Both the position numbers and the translations under genes were made by a program. Under the pieces are notes generated by a model. That model had not been told where the DNA came from and made no database searches. It saw nothing but the letters and a program-made list of their open reading frames with translations. A stretch of 64,000 bases of DNA from Acanthosepion esculentum (taxonomy: Eukaryota; Mollusca; Cephalopoda; Sepiida; Sepiidae), in the NCBI GenBank assembly GCA_964036315.1, contig OZ038485.1, positions 72,288,824-72,352,823 on the forward strand. The letters run 5' to 3'. Within the stretch, counting starts at the first letter, position 1. Each line of letters opens with the position of its first letter. Of the stretch, positions 25,101 through 38,925 are shown piece by piece.

Positions 25101-28100
25101 ATATAACTTTGTGAAAACTGTTGAAACTTGTTGAAATCAATACTTTTCGATCGATAACATATCGATTTTCAATAATTTTATTGGTTTTCTAAAGATTTCA
25201 ATAAGTAAATCAATTTTTCATACAGCCGTGTTCAACGTTGAAAAAGAAGCCAAAACAGCTTGCTTTTACACCTAAAATTCAATATTTTTCAAAACTTTGT
25301 AAAACTTAAAATTTGCAATATAACTTTGTGAAAACTGTTGAAACTTGTTGAAATGAATACTTTTCGATCGGTAACATATCGATTTTCAATAATTTTATTG
25401 GTTTTCTAAAGATTTCAATAAGTAAATCAATTTTACAAACAACCATGTTTAACGTTGAAAAACAAGCCAAAACAGCTTGCTTTTACACCTAAAATTCAAT
25501 ATTTTTCAAAACTTTGTAAAACTTAAAATTTGCAATATAACTTTGTGAAAACTGTTGAAACTTGTTGAAATCAATAGTTTTCGATCGATAACATATCGAT
25601 TTTCAATAATTTTATTGGTTTTCTAAAGATTTCAATAAGTAAATCAATTTTTCATACAGCCGTGTTTAACGTTGAAAAAAAGCCAAAACAGCTTCCTTTT
25701 ACAGCTAAAATTCAATATTTTTCAAAACTTTGTAAAACTTAAAATTTGCAATATAACTTTGTGAAAACTGTTGAAACTTGTTGAAATGAATACTTTTCGA
25801 TCGGTAACATATTGATTTTCAATAATTTTATTGGTTTTCTAAAGATTTCAATATGTAAATCAATTTTACAAACAACCGTGTTTAAGGTTGAAAAAGAAGC
25901 CAAAACAGCTTGCTTTTACACCTAAAATTCAATATTTTTCAAAACTTTGTAAAACTTAAAATTTGCAATATAACTTTGTGAAAACTGTTGAAACTTGTTG
26001 AAATCAATACTTTTCGATCGATAACATATCGATTTTCAATAATTTTATTGGTTTTCTAAAGATTTCAATATGTAAATCAATTTTACACGCAACCTTGTTT
26101 AACGTTGAAAAACAAGCCAAAACAGCTTGCTTTTACACCTAAAATTCAATAATTTTCAAAACTTTGTAAAACTTAAAATTTGCAATATAACTTTGTGAAA
26201 ACTGTTGAAACTTGTTTAAATCAATAGTTTTCGATCGATAACATATCGATTTTCAATAATTTTATTGGTTTTCTAAAGATTTCAATAAGTAAATCAATCT
26301 TTCATACAGCCGTGTTTATTGTTGAAAAAAAGCCAAAACAGCTTCCTTTTACACCTAAAATTCAATATTTTTCAAAACTTTGTAAAACTTAAAATTTGCA
26401 ATATAACTTTGTGAAAACTGTTGAAACTTGTTGAAATGAATACTTTTCGATCGGTAACATATCGATTTTCAATAATTTTATTGGTTTTCTAAAGATTTCA
26501 ATAAGTAAATCAATTTTACAAACAACCATGTTTAACGTTGAAAAACAAGCCAAAACAGCTTGCTTTTACACCTAAAATTCAATATTTTTCAAAACTTTGT
26601 AAAACTTAAAATTTGCAATATAACTTTGTGAAAACTGTTGAAACTTGTTGAAATCAATAGTTTTCGATCGATAACATATCGATTTTCAATAATTTTATTG
26701 GTTTTCTAAAGATTTCAATAAGTAAATCAATTTTTCATACAGCCGTGTTTAACGTTGAAAAAAAGCCAAAACAGCATCCTTTTACACCTAAAATTCAATA
26801 TTTTTCAAAACTTTGTAAAACTTAAAATTTGCAATATAACTTTGTGAAAACTGTTGAAACTTGTTGAAATGAATACTTTTCGATCGGTAACATATTGATT
26901 TTCAATAATTTTATTGGTTTTCTAAAGATTTCAATATGTAAATCAATTTTACAAACAACCGTGTTTAAGGTTGAAAAAGAAGCCAAAACAGCTTGCTTTT
27001 ACACCTAAAATTCAATATTTTTCAAAACTTTGTAAAACTTAAAATTTGCAATATAACTTTGTGAAAACTGTTGAAACTTGTTGAAATCAATACTTTTCGA
27101 TCGATAACATATCGATTTTCAATAATTTTATTGGTTTTCTAAAGATTTCAATAAGTAAATCAATTTTTCATACAGCCGTGTTCAACGTTGAAAAAGAAGC
27201 CAAAACAGCTTGCTTTTACACCTAAAATTCAATATTTTTCAAAACTTTGTAAAACTTAAAATTTGCAATATAACTTTGTGAAAACTGTTGAAACTTGTTG
27301 AAATGAATACTTTTCGATCGGTAACATATCGATTTTCAATAATTTTATTGGTTTTCTAAAGATTTCAATAAGTAAATCAATTTTACAAACAACCATGTTT
27401 AACGTTGAAAAACAAGCCAAAACAGCTTGCTTTTACACCTAAAATTCAATATTTTTCAAAACTTTGTAAAACTTAAAATTTGCAATATAACTTTGTGAAA
27501 ACTGTTGAAACTTGTTGAAATCAATAGTTTTCGATCGATAACATATCGATTTTCAATAATTTTATTGGTTTTCTAAAGATTTCAATAAGTAAATCAATTT
27601 TTCATACAGCCGTGTTTAACGTTGAAAAAAAGCCAAAACAGCTTCCTTTTACAGCTAAAATTCAATATTTTTCAAAACTTTGTAAAACTTAAAATTTGCA
27701 ATATAACTTTGTGAAAACTGTTGAAACTTGTTGAAATGAATACTTTTCGATCGGTAACATATTGATTTTCAATAATTTTATTGGTTTTCTAAAGATTTCA
27801 ATATGTAAATCAATTTTACAAACAACCGTGTTTAAGGTTGAAAAAGAAGCCAAAACAGCTTGCTTTTACACCTAAAATTCAATATTTTTCAAAACTTTGT
27901 AAAACTTAAAATTTGCAATATAACTTTGTGAAAACTGTTGAAACTTGTTGAAATCAATACTTTTCGATCGATAACATATCGATTTTCAATAATTTTATTG
28001 GTTTTCTAAAGATTTCAATATGTAAATCAATTTTACACGCAACCTTGTTTAACGTTGAAAAACAAGCCAAAACAGCTTGCTTTTACACCTAAAATTCAAT

Positions 28101-29279
28101 AATTTTCAAAACTTTGTAAAACTTAAAATTTGCAATATAACTTTGTGAAAACTGTTGAAACTTGTTTAAATCAATAGTTTTCGATCGATAACATATCGAT
28201 TTTCAATAATTTTATTGGTTTTCTAAAGATTTCAATAAGTAAATCAATCTTTCATACAGCCGTGTTTATTGTTGAAAAAAAGCCAAAACAGCTTCCTTTT
28301 ACACCTAAAATTCAATATTTTTCAAAACTTTGTAAAACTTAAAATTTGCAATATAACTTTGTGAAAACTGTTGAAACTTGTTGAAATGAATACTTTTCGA
28401 TCGGTAACATATCGATTTTCAATAATTTTATTGGTTTTCTAAAGATTTCAATAAGTAAATCAATTTTACAAACAACCATGTTTAACGTTGAAAAACAAGC
28501 CAAAACAGCTTGCTTTTACACCTAAAATTCAATATTTTTCAAAACTTTGTAAAACTTAAAATTTGCAATATAACTTTGTGAAAACTGTTGAAACTTGTTG
28601 AAATCAATAGTTTTCGATCGATAACATATCGATTTTCAATAATTTTATTGGTTTTCTAAAGATTTCAATAAGTAAATCAATTTTTCATACAGCCGTGTTT
28701 AACGTTGAAAAAAAGCCAAAACAGCATCCTTTTACACCTAAAATTCAATATTTTTCAAAACTTTGTAAAACTTAAAATTTGCAATATAACTTTGTGAAAA
28801 CTGTTGAAACTTGTTGAAATGAATACTTTTCGATCGGTAACATATTGATTTTCAATAATTTTATTGGTTTTCTAAAGATTTCAATATGTAAATCAATTTT
28901 ACAAACAACCGTGTTTAAGGTTGAAAAAGAAGCCAAAACAGCTTGCTTTTACACCTAAAATTCAATATTTTTCAAAACTTTGTAAAACTTAAAATTTGCA
29001 ATATAACTTTGTGAAAACTGTTGAAACTTGTTGAAATCAATACTTTTCGATCGATAACATATCGATTTTCAATAATTTTATTGGTTTTCTAAAGATTTCA
29101 ATAAGTAAATCAATTTTTCATACAGCCGTGTTCAACGTTGAAAAAGAAGCCAAAACAGCTTGCTTTTACACCTAAAATTCAATATTTTTCAAAACTTTGT
29201 AAAACTTAAAATTTGCAATATAACTTTGTGAAAACTGTTGAAACTTGTTGAAATGAATACTTTTCGATCGGTAACATAT
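22131..29279 (+). repeat. 9-monomer higher-order repeat, 1,950-bp unit, 3.7 copies
   Basis: The L-type marker GTGTTTATTG occurs at 22,411, 24,361, 26,311 and 28,261, exactly 1,950 bp apart. The unit order is H(TAATTTTC)-L-M-T2-K-T1-M-T2(CAGCT)-K. Nine 217-bp monomers give 1,953 bp; L and both T2 monomers lack one base in the GAAAAAAAGCC run, which accounts for 1,950. Copies are 22,131-24,080, 24,081-26,030, 26,031-27,980 and a partial 27,981-29,279. Differences seen by eye: T at 22,876 in the first copy where the others have A (CATCC), and T at 24,284 (CGTTCG). The first H has a GG/ATT header and later ones a GA/ATC header, so the first boundary is hybrid. Near-identity between copies suggests the most recent amplification in the window. 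Confidence 0.93.
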
Positions 29280-32200
29280 TGATTTTCAATAATTTTATTG
29301 GTTTTCTAAAGATTTCAATATGTAAATCAATTTTACAAACAACCGTGTTTAAGGTTGAAAAACAAGCCAAAACAGCTTGCTTTTACACCTAAAATTCAAT
29401 ATTTTTCAAAACTTTGTAAAACTTAAAATTTGCAATATAACTTTGTGAAAACTGTTGAAACTTGTTGAAATCAATACTTTTCGATCGATAACATATCGAT
29501 TTTCAATAATTTTATTGGTTTTCTAAAGATTTCAATAAGTAAATCAATTTTTCATACAGCCGTGTTCAACGTTGAAAAAGAAGCCAAAACAGCTTGCTTT
29601 TACACCTAAAATTCAATATTTTTCAAAACTTTGTAAAACTTAAAATTTGCAATATAACTTTGTGAAAACTGTTGAAACTTGTTGAAATCAATACTTTTCG
29701 ATCGATAACATATCGATTTTCAATAATTTTATTGGTTTTCTAAAGATTTCAATAAGTAAATCAATTTTTCATACAGCCGTGTTCAACGTTGAAAAAGAAG
29801 CCAAAACAGCTTGCTTTTACACCTAAAATTCAATATTTTTCAAAACTTTGTAAAACTTAAAATTTGCAATATAACTTTGTGAAAACTGTTGAAACTTGTT
29901 GAAATGAATACTTTTCGATCGGTAACATATTGATTTTCAATAATTTTATTGGTTTTCTAAAGATTTCAATATGTAAATCAATTTTACAAACAACCGTGTT
30001 TAAGGTTGAAAAACAAGCCAAAACAGCTTGCTTTTACACCTAAAATTCAATATTTTACAAAACTTTGTAAAACTTAAAATTTGCAATATAACTTTGTGAA
30101 AACTGTTGAAACTTGTTGAAATCAATACTTTTCGATCGATAACATATCGATTTTCAATAATTTTATTGGTTTTCTAAAGATTTCAATAAGTAAATCAATT
30201 TTTCATACAGCCGTGTTCAACGTTGAAAAAGAAGCCAAAACAGCTTGCTTTTACACCTAAAATTCAATATTTTTCAAGACTTTGTAAAACTTAAAATTTG
30301 CAATATAACTTTGTGAAAACTGTTGAAACTTGTTGAAATGAATACTTTTCGATCGGTAACATATCGATTTTCAATAATTTTATTGGTTTTCTAAAGATTT
30401 CAATAAGTAAATCAATTTTACAAACAACCATGTTTAACGTTGAAAAACAAGCCAAAACAGCTTGCTTTTACACCTAAAATTCAATATTTTTCAAAACTTT
30501 GTAAAACTTAAAATTTGCAATATAACTTTGTGAAAACTGTTGAAACTTGTTGAAATCAATAGTTTTCGATCGATAACATATCGATTTTCAATAATTTTAT
30601 TGGTTTTCTAAAGATTTCAATAAGTAAATCAATTTTTCATACAGCCGTGTTTAACGTTGAAAAAAAGCCAAAACAGCTTCCTTTTACAGCTAAAATTCAA
30701 TATTTTTCAAAACTTTGTAAAACTTAAAATTTGCAATATAACTTTGTGAAAACTGTTGAAACTTGTTGAAATGAATACTTTTCGATCGGTAACATATTGA
30801 TTTTCAATAATTTTATTGGTTTTCTAAAGATTTCAATATGTAAATCAATTTTACAAACAACCGTGTTTAAGGTTGAAAAAGAAGCCAAAACAGCTTGCTT
30901 TTACACCTAAAATTCAATATTTTTCAAAACTTTGTAAAACTTAAAATTTGCAATATAACTTTGTGAAAACTGTTGAAACTTGTTGAAATCAATACTTTTC
31001 GATCGATAACATATCGATTTTCAATAATTTTATTGGTTTTCTAAAGATTTCAATAAGTAAATCAATTTTTCATACAGCCGTGTTCAACGTTGAAAAAGAA
31101 GCCAAAACAGCTTGCTTTTACACCTAAAATTCAATATTTTTCAAAACTTTGTAAAACTTAAAATTTGCAATATAACTTTGTGAAAACTGTTGAAACTTGT
31201 TGAAATGAATACTTTTCGATCGGTAACATATTGATTTTCAATAATTTTATTGGTTTTCTAAAGATTTCAATATGTAAATCAATTTTACAAACAACCGTGT
31301 TTAAGGTTGAAAAACAAGCCAAAACAGCTTGCTTTTACACCTAAAATTCAATATTTTTCAAAACTTTGTAAAACTTAAAATTTGCAATATAACTTTGTGA
31401 AAACTGTTGAAACTTGTTGAAATCAATACTTTTCGATCGATAACATATCCATTTTCAATAATTTTATTGGTTTTCTAATGATTTCAATAAGTAAATCAAT
31501 TTTTCAAACAGCCGTGTTTAACGTTGAAAAACAAGCCAAAACAGCTTGCTTTTACAACTAAAATTCAATATTTTTCAAAACTTTGTAAAACTTAAAATTT
31601 GCAATATAACTTTGTGAAAACTGTTGAAACTTGTTGAAATCAATACTTTTCGATCGATAACATATCGATTTTCAATAATTTTATTGGTTTTCTAAAGATT
31701 TCAATAAGTAAATCAATTTTTCATACAGCCGTGTTCAACGTTGAAAAAGAAGCCAAAACAGCTTGCTTTTACAACTAAAATTCAATATTTTTCAAAACTT
31801 TGTAAAACTTAAAATTTGCAATATAACTTTGTGACAACTGTTGAAACTTGTTGAAATGAATAGTTTTCGATCGATAACATATCGATTTTCAATAATTTTA
31901 TTGGTTTTCTAAAGATTTCAATAAGTAAATCAATTTTAAAGGCAACCGTGTTTAACGTTGAAAAACAAGCCAAAACAGCTTGCTTTTACACCTAAAATTC
32001 AATATTTTTCAAAACTTTGTAAAACTTAAAATTTGCAATATAACTTTGTGAAAACTGTTGAAACTTGTTGAAATCAATAGTTTTCGATCGATAACATATC
32101 GATTTTCAATAATTTTATTGGTTTTCTAAAGATTTCAATAAGTAAATCAATTTTTCATACAGCCGTGTTTAACGTTGAAAAAAAGCCAAAACAGCTTCCT

Positions 32201-32293
32201 TTTACACCTAAAATTCAATATTTTTCAAAACTTTGTAAAACTTAAAATTTGCAATATAACTTTGTGAAAACTGTTGAAACTTGTTGAAATGAA
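28113..32293 (+). repeat. Long duplicated block, second copy (partner at 10,124-14,304)
   Basis: Offset 17,989 bp. It overlaps the end of the 9-mer HOR and includes the K-T1-T1-K-T1 run at about 29.3-30.3 kb and the CATATCC monomer at 31,441. The private change A at 30,057 (TATTTTACAA) separates it from the first copy. It ends at 32,294, where the sequence switches to a copy of 16.05-16.77 kb. Confidence 0.88.
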
Positions 32294-32879
32294 TACTTTT
32301 CGATCGGTAACATATTGATTTTCAATAATTTTATTGGTTTTCTAAAGATTTCAATATGTAAATCAATTTTACAAACAACCGTGTTTAAGGTTGAAAAACA
32401 AGCCAAAACAGCTTGCTTTTACACCTAAAATTCAATATTTTTCAAAACATTGTAAAACTTAAAATTTGCAATATAACTTTGTGAAAACTGTTGAAACTTG
32501 TTGAAATCAATACTTTTCGATCGATAACATATCGATTTTCAATAATTTTATTGGTTTTCTAAAGATTTCAATGAGTAAATCAATTTTTCAAACAGCCGTG
32601 TTTAACGTTGAAAAAGAAACCAAAACAGCTTGCTTTTACACCTAAAATTCAATATTTTTCAAAATTTTGTAAAACTTAAAATTTGCAATATAACTTTGTG
32701 AAAACTGTTGAAACTTGTTGAAATGAATAGTTTTCGATCGATAACATATCGATTTTCAATAATTTTATTGGTTTTCTTAAGATTTCAATAAGTAAATCAA
32801 TTTTTCATACAGCCGTGTTTAACGTTGAAAAACAAGCCAAAACAGCTTCCTTTTACACTTAAAATTCAATATTTTTCAA

Positions 32880-34968
32880 AACTTTGTAAAACTTAAAATT
32901 TGCAATTTAACTTTGTGAAAACAGTTGAAAGTTGTTGAAATGAATACTTTTCGATCGGTAACATATCGATTTTCAATAATTTTATTGGTTTTCTAAAGAT
33001 TTCAATAAGTATATCAATTTTACAAACAACCGTGTTTAAGGTTAAAAAACAAGCCAAAACAGCTTGGTTTTACACCTAAAATTCAATATTTTTCAAAACT
33101 TTGTAAAACTTAAAATTTGCAATATAACTTTGTGCAAACTGTTGAAACTTGTTGAAATCAATAGTTTTCGATCGACAACATATCGATTTTCAATAATTTT
33201 ATTGGTTTTCTAAAGATTTCAATAAGTAAATCAATTTTAAACGCAACCTTGTTTAACGTTGAAAAACAAGCCAAAACAGCTTCCTTTTACACCTAAAATT
33301 CAATATTTTTCAAAACTTTGTAAAACTTAAAATTTGCAATATAACTTTGTGAAAACTGTTGAAACTTGTTGAAATGAATACTTTTCGATCGGTAACATAT
33401 CGATTTTCAATAATTTTATTGGTTTTCTAAAGATTTCAATAAGTAAATCAATTTTTCATACAGCCGTGTTTAACGTTGAAAAAAAGCCAAAACAGCTTCC
33501 TTTTACACCTAAAATTCAATATTTTTCAAAACTTTGTAAAACTTAAAATTTGCAATATAACTTTGTGAAAACTGTTGAAACTTGTTGAAATGAATACTTT
33601 TCGATCGGTAACATATTGATTTTCAATAATTTTATTGGTTTTCTAAAGATTTCAATATGTAAATCAATTTTACAAACAACCGTGTTTAAGGTTGAAAAAC
33701 AAGCCAAAACAGCTTGCTTTTACACCTAAAATTCAATATTTTTCAAAACATTGTAAAACTTAAAATTTGCAATATAACTTTGTGAAAACTGTTGAAACTT
33801 GTTGAAATCAATACTTTTCGATCGATAACATATCGATTTTCAATAATTTTATTGGTTTTCTAAAGATTTCAATGAGTAAATCAATTTTTCAAACAGCCGT
33901 GTTTAACGTTGAAAAAGAAACCAAAACAGCTTGCTTTTACACCTAAAATTCAATATTTTTCAAAATTTTGTAAAACTTAAAATTTGCAATATAACTTTGT
34001 GAAAACTGTTGAAACTTGTTGAAATGAATAGTTTTCGATCGATAACATATCGATTTTCAATAATTTTATTGGTTTTCTTAAGATTTCAATAAGTAAATCA
34101 ATTTTACACGCAACAGTGTTTAACGTTGAAAAAGAAGCCAAAACAGCTTGCTTTTACACCTAAAATTCAATATTTTTCAAAATTTGTAAAACTTAAAATT
34201 TGCAATATAACTTTGGGAAAACTGTTGAAACTTGTTGAAATCAATACTTTTCGATCGATACCATATCGATTTTCAATAATTTTATTGGTTTTCTAAAGAT
34301 TTCAATAAGTAAATCAATTTTACACGCAACCTTGTTTAACGTTGAAAAACAAGCCAAAACAGCATGCTTTTACACCTAAAATTCAATATTTTTCAAAACT
34401 TTGTAAAACTTAAAATTTGCAATTTAACTTTGTGAAAACAGTTGAAAGTTGTTGAAATGAATACTTTTCGATCGGTAACATATCGATTTTCAATAATTTT
34501 ATTGGTTTTCTAAAGATTTCAATAAGTAAATCAATTTTACAAACAACCGTGTTTAAGGTTGAAAAACAATCCAAAACAGCTTCCTTTTACACCTAAAATT
34601 CAATATTTTTCAAAACATTGTAAAACTTAAAATTTGCAATATAACTTTGTGAAAACTGTTGAAACTTGTTGAAATCAATACTTTTCGATCGATAACATAT
34701 CGATTTTCAATAATTTTATTGGTTTTCTAAAGATTTCAATATGTAAATCAATTTTACAAACAACCGTGTTTAAGGTTGAAAACCAAGCCAAAACAGCTTG
34801 CTTTTACACCTAAAATTCAATATTTTTCAAAACTTTGTAAAACTTAAAATTTGCAATTTAACTTTGTGAAAACAGTTGAAAGTTTTTGAAATGAATACTT
34901 CTCGATCAGTAACATATCGATTTTCAATAATTTTATTGGTTTTCTAAAGATTTCAATAAGTAAATCAA
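32880..34968 (+). repeat. Duplicated block of 2.09 kb, second copy
   Basis: Partner of 15,540-17,628. G at 34,216 (CTTTGGGAAAAC) is the one difference seen. It contains the third copy of the AATGAGTAAA segment and the fifth H-K dimer (34,248-34,681). Confidence 0.87.
34248..34681 (+). repeat. H(CATGC)-K(CAATCC) dimer
   Basis: Fifth occurrence, a copy of 16,908-17,341 carried in the 17,340-bp-offset duplication. Confidence 0.8.
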
Positions 34969-37900
34969 ATTTACAAACAACCGTGTTTAATGTTGAAAAA
35001 CAAGCCAAAACAGCTTGCTTTTACACGTAAAATTCAATATTTTTCAAAACTTTGTAAAACTTAAATTTGCCATATAACTTTGTGCAAACTGTTGAAACTT
35101 GTTGAAATCAATAGTTTTCGATCGATAACATATCGATTTTCAATAATTTTATTGGTTTTCTAAAGATTTCAATAAGTAAATCAATTTTTCATACAGCCGT
35201 GTTTAACGTTGAAAAACAAGCCAAAACAGCTTCCTTTTACACTTAAAATTCAATATTTTTCAAAACTTTGTAAAACTTAAAATTTGCAATATAACTTTGT
35301 GAAAACAGTTGAAAGTTGTTGAAATGAATACTTCTCGATCGGTAACATATCGATTTTCAATAATTTTATTGGTTTTCTAAAGATTTCAATAAGTAAATCA
35401 ATTTTACAAACAACCGTGTTTAAGGTTGAAAAACAAGCCAAAACAGCTTGCTTTTACACGTAAAATTCAATATTTTTCAAAACTTTGTAAAACTTAAAAT
35501 TTGCAATATAACTTTGTGAAAACTGTTGAAACTTGTTGAAATCAATAGTTTTCGATCGATAACATATCGATTTTCAATAATTTTATTGGTTTTCTAAAGA
35601 TTTCAATAAGTAAATCAATTTTTCATACAGCCGTGTTTAACGTTGAAAAACAAGCCAAAACAGCTTCCTTTTACACTTAAAATTCAATATATTTCAAAAC
35701 ATTTTAAAACTTAAAATTTGCAATATAACTTTGTGAAAACTGTTGAAACTTGTTGAAATCAATACTTTTCGATCGATAACATATCGATTTTCAATAATTT
35801 TATTGGTTTTCTAAAGATTTCAATAAGTAAATCAATTTTACAAACAACAGTGTTTAACGTTGAAAAACAACTCAAAACAGCTTGCTTTTACACCTAAAAT
35901 TCAATATTTTTCAAAACTATGTAAAACTTAAAATTTGCAATATAACTTTGTGCAAACTGTTGAAACTTGTTGAAATCAATAGTTTTCGATCGATAACATA
36001 TCGATTTTCAATAATTTTATTGGTTTTCTAAAGATTTCAATAAGTAAATCAATTTTACAAACAACAGTGTTTAAGGTTGAAAAACAAGCCAAAACAGCTT
36101 GCTTTTACACCTAAAATTCAATATTTTTCAAAACTTTGTAAAACTTAAAATTTGCAATATAACTTTGTGAAAACTGTTGAAACTTGTTGAAATCAATACT
36201 TTTCGATCGATAACATATCGATTTTCAATAATTTTATTGGTTTTCTAAAGGTTTCAATATGTAAATCAATTTTACAAACAACCGTGTTTAAGGTTGAAAA
36301 CCAAGCCAAAACAGCTTGCTTTTACACCTAAAATTCAATATTTTTCACAACTTTGTAAAACTTAAAATTTGCAATTTAACTTTGTGAAAACAGTTGAAAG
36401 TTGTTGAAATGAATACTTTTCGATCGGTAACATATCGATTTTCAATAATTTTATTGGTTTTCTAAAGATTTCAATAAGTATATCAATTTTACAAACAACC
36501 GTGTTTAAGGTTAAAAAACAAGCCAAAACAGCTTGCTTTTACACCTAAAATTCAATATTTTTCAAAACTTTGTAAAACTTAAAATTTGCAATATAACTTT
36601 GTGCAAACTGTTGAAACTTGTTGAAATCAATAGTTTTCGATCGACAACATATCGATTTTCAATAATTTTATTGGTTTTCTAAAGATTTCAATAAGTAAAT
36701 CAATTTTAAACGCAACCTTGTTTAACGTTGAAAAACAAGCCAAAACAGCTTCCTTTTACACCTAAAATTCAATATTTTTCAAAACTTTGTAAAACTTAAA
36801 ATTTGCAATATAACTTTGTGAAAACTGTTGAAACTTGTTGAAATGAATACTTTTCGATCGGTAACATATCGATTTTCAATAATTTTATTGGTTTTCTAAA
36901 GATTTCAATAAGTAAATCAATTTTACAAACAACCATGTTTAACGTTGAAAAACAAGCCAAAACAGCTTGCTTTTACACCTAAAATTCAATATTTTTCAAA
37001 ACTTTGTAAAACTTAAAATTTGCAATATAACTTTGTGAAAACTGTTGAAACTTGTTGAAATCAATAGTTTTCGATCGATAACATATCGATTTTCAATAAT
37101 TTTATTGGTTTTCTAAAGATTTCAATAAGTAAATCAATTTTTCATACAGCCGTGTTTAACGTTGAAAAAAAGCCAAAACAGCTTCCTTTTACACCTAAAA
37201 TTCAATATTTTTCAAAACTTTGTAAAACTTAAAATTTGCAATATAACTTTGTGAAAACTGTTGAAACTTGTTGAAATGAATACTTTTCGATCAGTAACAT
37301 ATTGATTTTCAATAATTTTATTGGTTTTCTAAAGATTTCAATATGTAAATCAATTTTACAAACAACCGTGTTTAAGGTTGAAAAACAAGCCAAAACAGCT
37401 TGCTTTTACACCTAAAATTCAATATTTTTCAAAATTTTGTAAAACTTAAAATTTGCAATATAACTTTGTGAAAACTGTTGAAACTTGTTGAAATCAATAG
37501 TTTTCGATCGATAACATATCGATTTTCAATAATTTTATTGGTTTTCTAAAGATTTCAATAAGTAAATCAATTTTTCATACAGCCGTGTTTAACGTTGAAA
37601 AACAAGCCAAAACAGCTTCCTTTTACACTTAAAATTCAATATTTTTCAAAACTTTGTAAAACTTAAAATTTGCAATATAACTTTGTGAAAACAGTTGAAA
37701 GTTGTTGAAATGAATACTTCTCGATCGGTAACATATCGATTTTCAATAATTTTATTGGTTTTCTAAAGATTTCAATAAGTAAATCAATTTTACAAACAAC
37801 CGTGTTTAAGGTTGAAAAACAAGCCAAAACAGCTTGCTTTTACACCTAAAATTCAATATTTTTCAAAACTTTGTAAAACTTAAAATTTGCAATATAACTT

Positions 37901-38925
37901 TGTGAAAACTGTTGAAACTTGTTGAAATCAATACTTTTCGATCGATAACATATCGATTTTCAATAATTTTATTGGTTTTCTAAAGATTTCAATAAGTAAA
38001 TCAATTTTACAAACAACAGTGTTTAACGTTGAAAAACAACTCAAAACAGCTTGCTTTTACACCTAAAATTCAATATTTTTCAAAACTATGTAAAACTTAA
38101 AATTTGCAATATAACTTTGTGCAAACTGTTGAAACTTGTTGAAATCAATAGTTTTCGATCGATAACATATCGATTTTCAATAATTTTATTGGTTTTCTAA
38201 AGATTTCAATAAGTAAATCAATTTTACACGCAACCTTGTTTAACGTTGAAAAACAAGCCAAAACAGCTTGCTTTTACACCTAAAATTCAATATTTTTCAA
38301 AACTTTGTAAAACTTAAAATTTGCAATTTAACTTTGTGAAAACAGTTGAAAGTTGTTGAAATGAATACTTTTCGATCGATAACATATCGATTTTCAATAA
38401 TTTTATTGGTTTTCTAAAGATTTCAATAAGTATATCAATTTTACAAACAACCGTGTTTAAGGTTAAAAAACAAGCCAAAACAGCTTGCTTTTACACCTAA
38501 AATTCAATATTTTTCAAAACTTTGTAAAACTTAAAATTTGCAATATAACTTTGTGCAAACTGTTGAAACTTGTTGAAATCAATAGTTTTCGATCGACAAC
38601 ATATCGATTTTCAATAATTTTATTGGTTTTCTAAAGATTTTAATAAGTAAATCAATTTTAAACGCAACCTTGTTTAACGTTGAAAAACAAGCCAAAACAG
38701 CTTCCTTTTACACCTAAAATTCAATATTTTTCAAAACTTTGTAAAACTTAAAATTTGCAATATAACTTTGTGAAAACTGTTGAAACTTGTTGAAATGAAT
38801 ACTTTTCGATCGGTAACATATCGATTTTCAATAATTTTATTGGTTTTCTAAAGATTTCAATAAGTAAATCAATTTTACAAACAACCATGTTTAACGTTGA
38901 AAAACAAGCCAAAACAGCATGCTTT

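Larger units (their letters stand above)
29280..36924 (+). repeat. Section made of rearranged copies of 11.3-17.6 kb
   Basis: Read left to right, this section matches 11.3-14.3 kb (offset 17,989), then 16.05-16.77 kb (offset 16,039), then 15.54-17.63 kb (offset 17,340), then 14.64-15.30 kb (offset 20,158), then 15.26-16.12 kb (offset 20,809). Compared with the left locus the order is changed and pieces are reused, so one simple duplication does not explain it. All joins fall in register with the monomer. Confidence 0.85.

Noticed and set aside
10124..34968. The long near-identical blocks are purely an assembly duplication
   Set aside because: It cannot be excluded, but each pair carries private bases (10,649; 30,057; 34,216) and the second locus has a different order of segments, which an assembly doubling would not produce. 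I keep it as real with caution.
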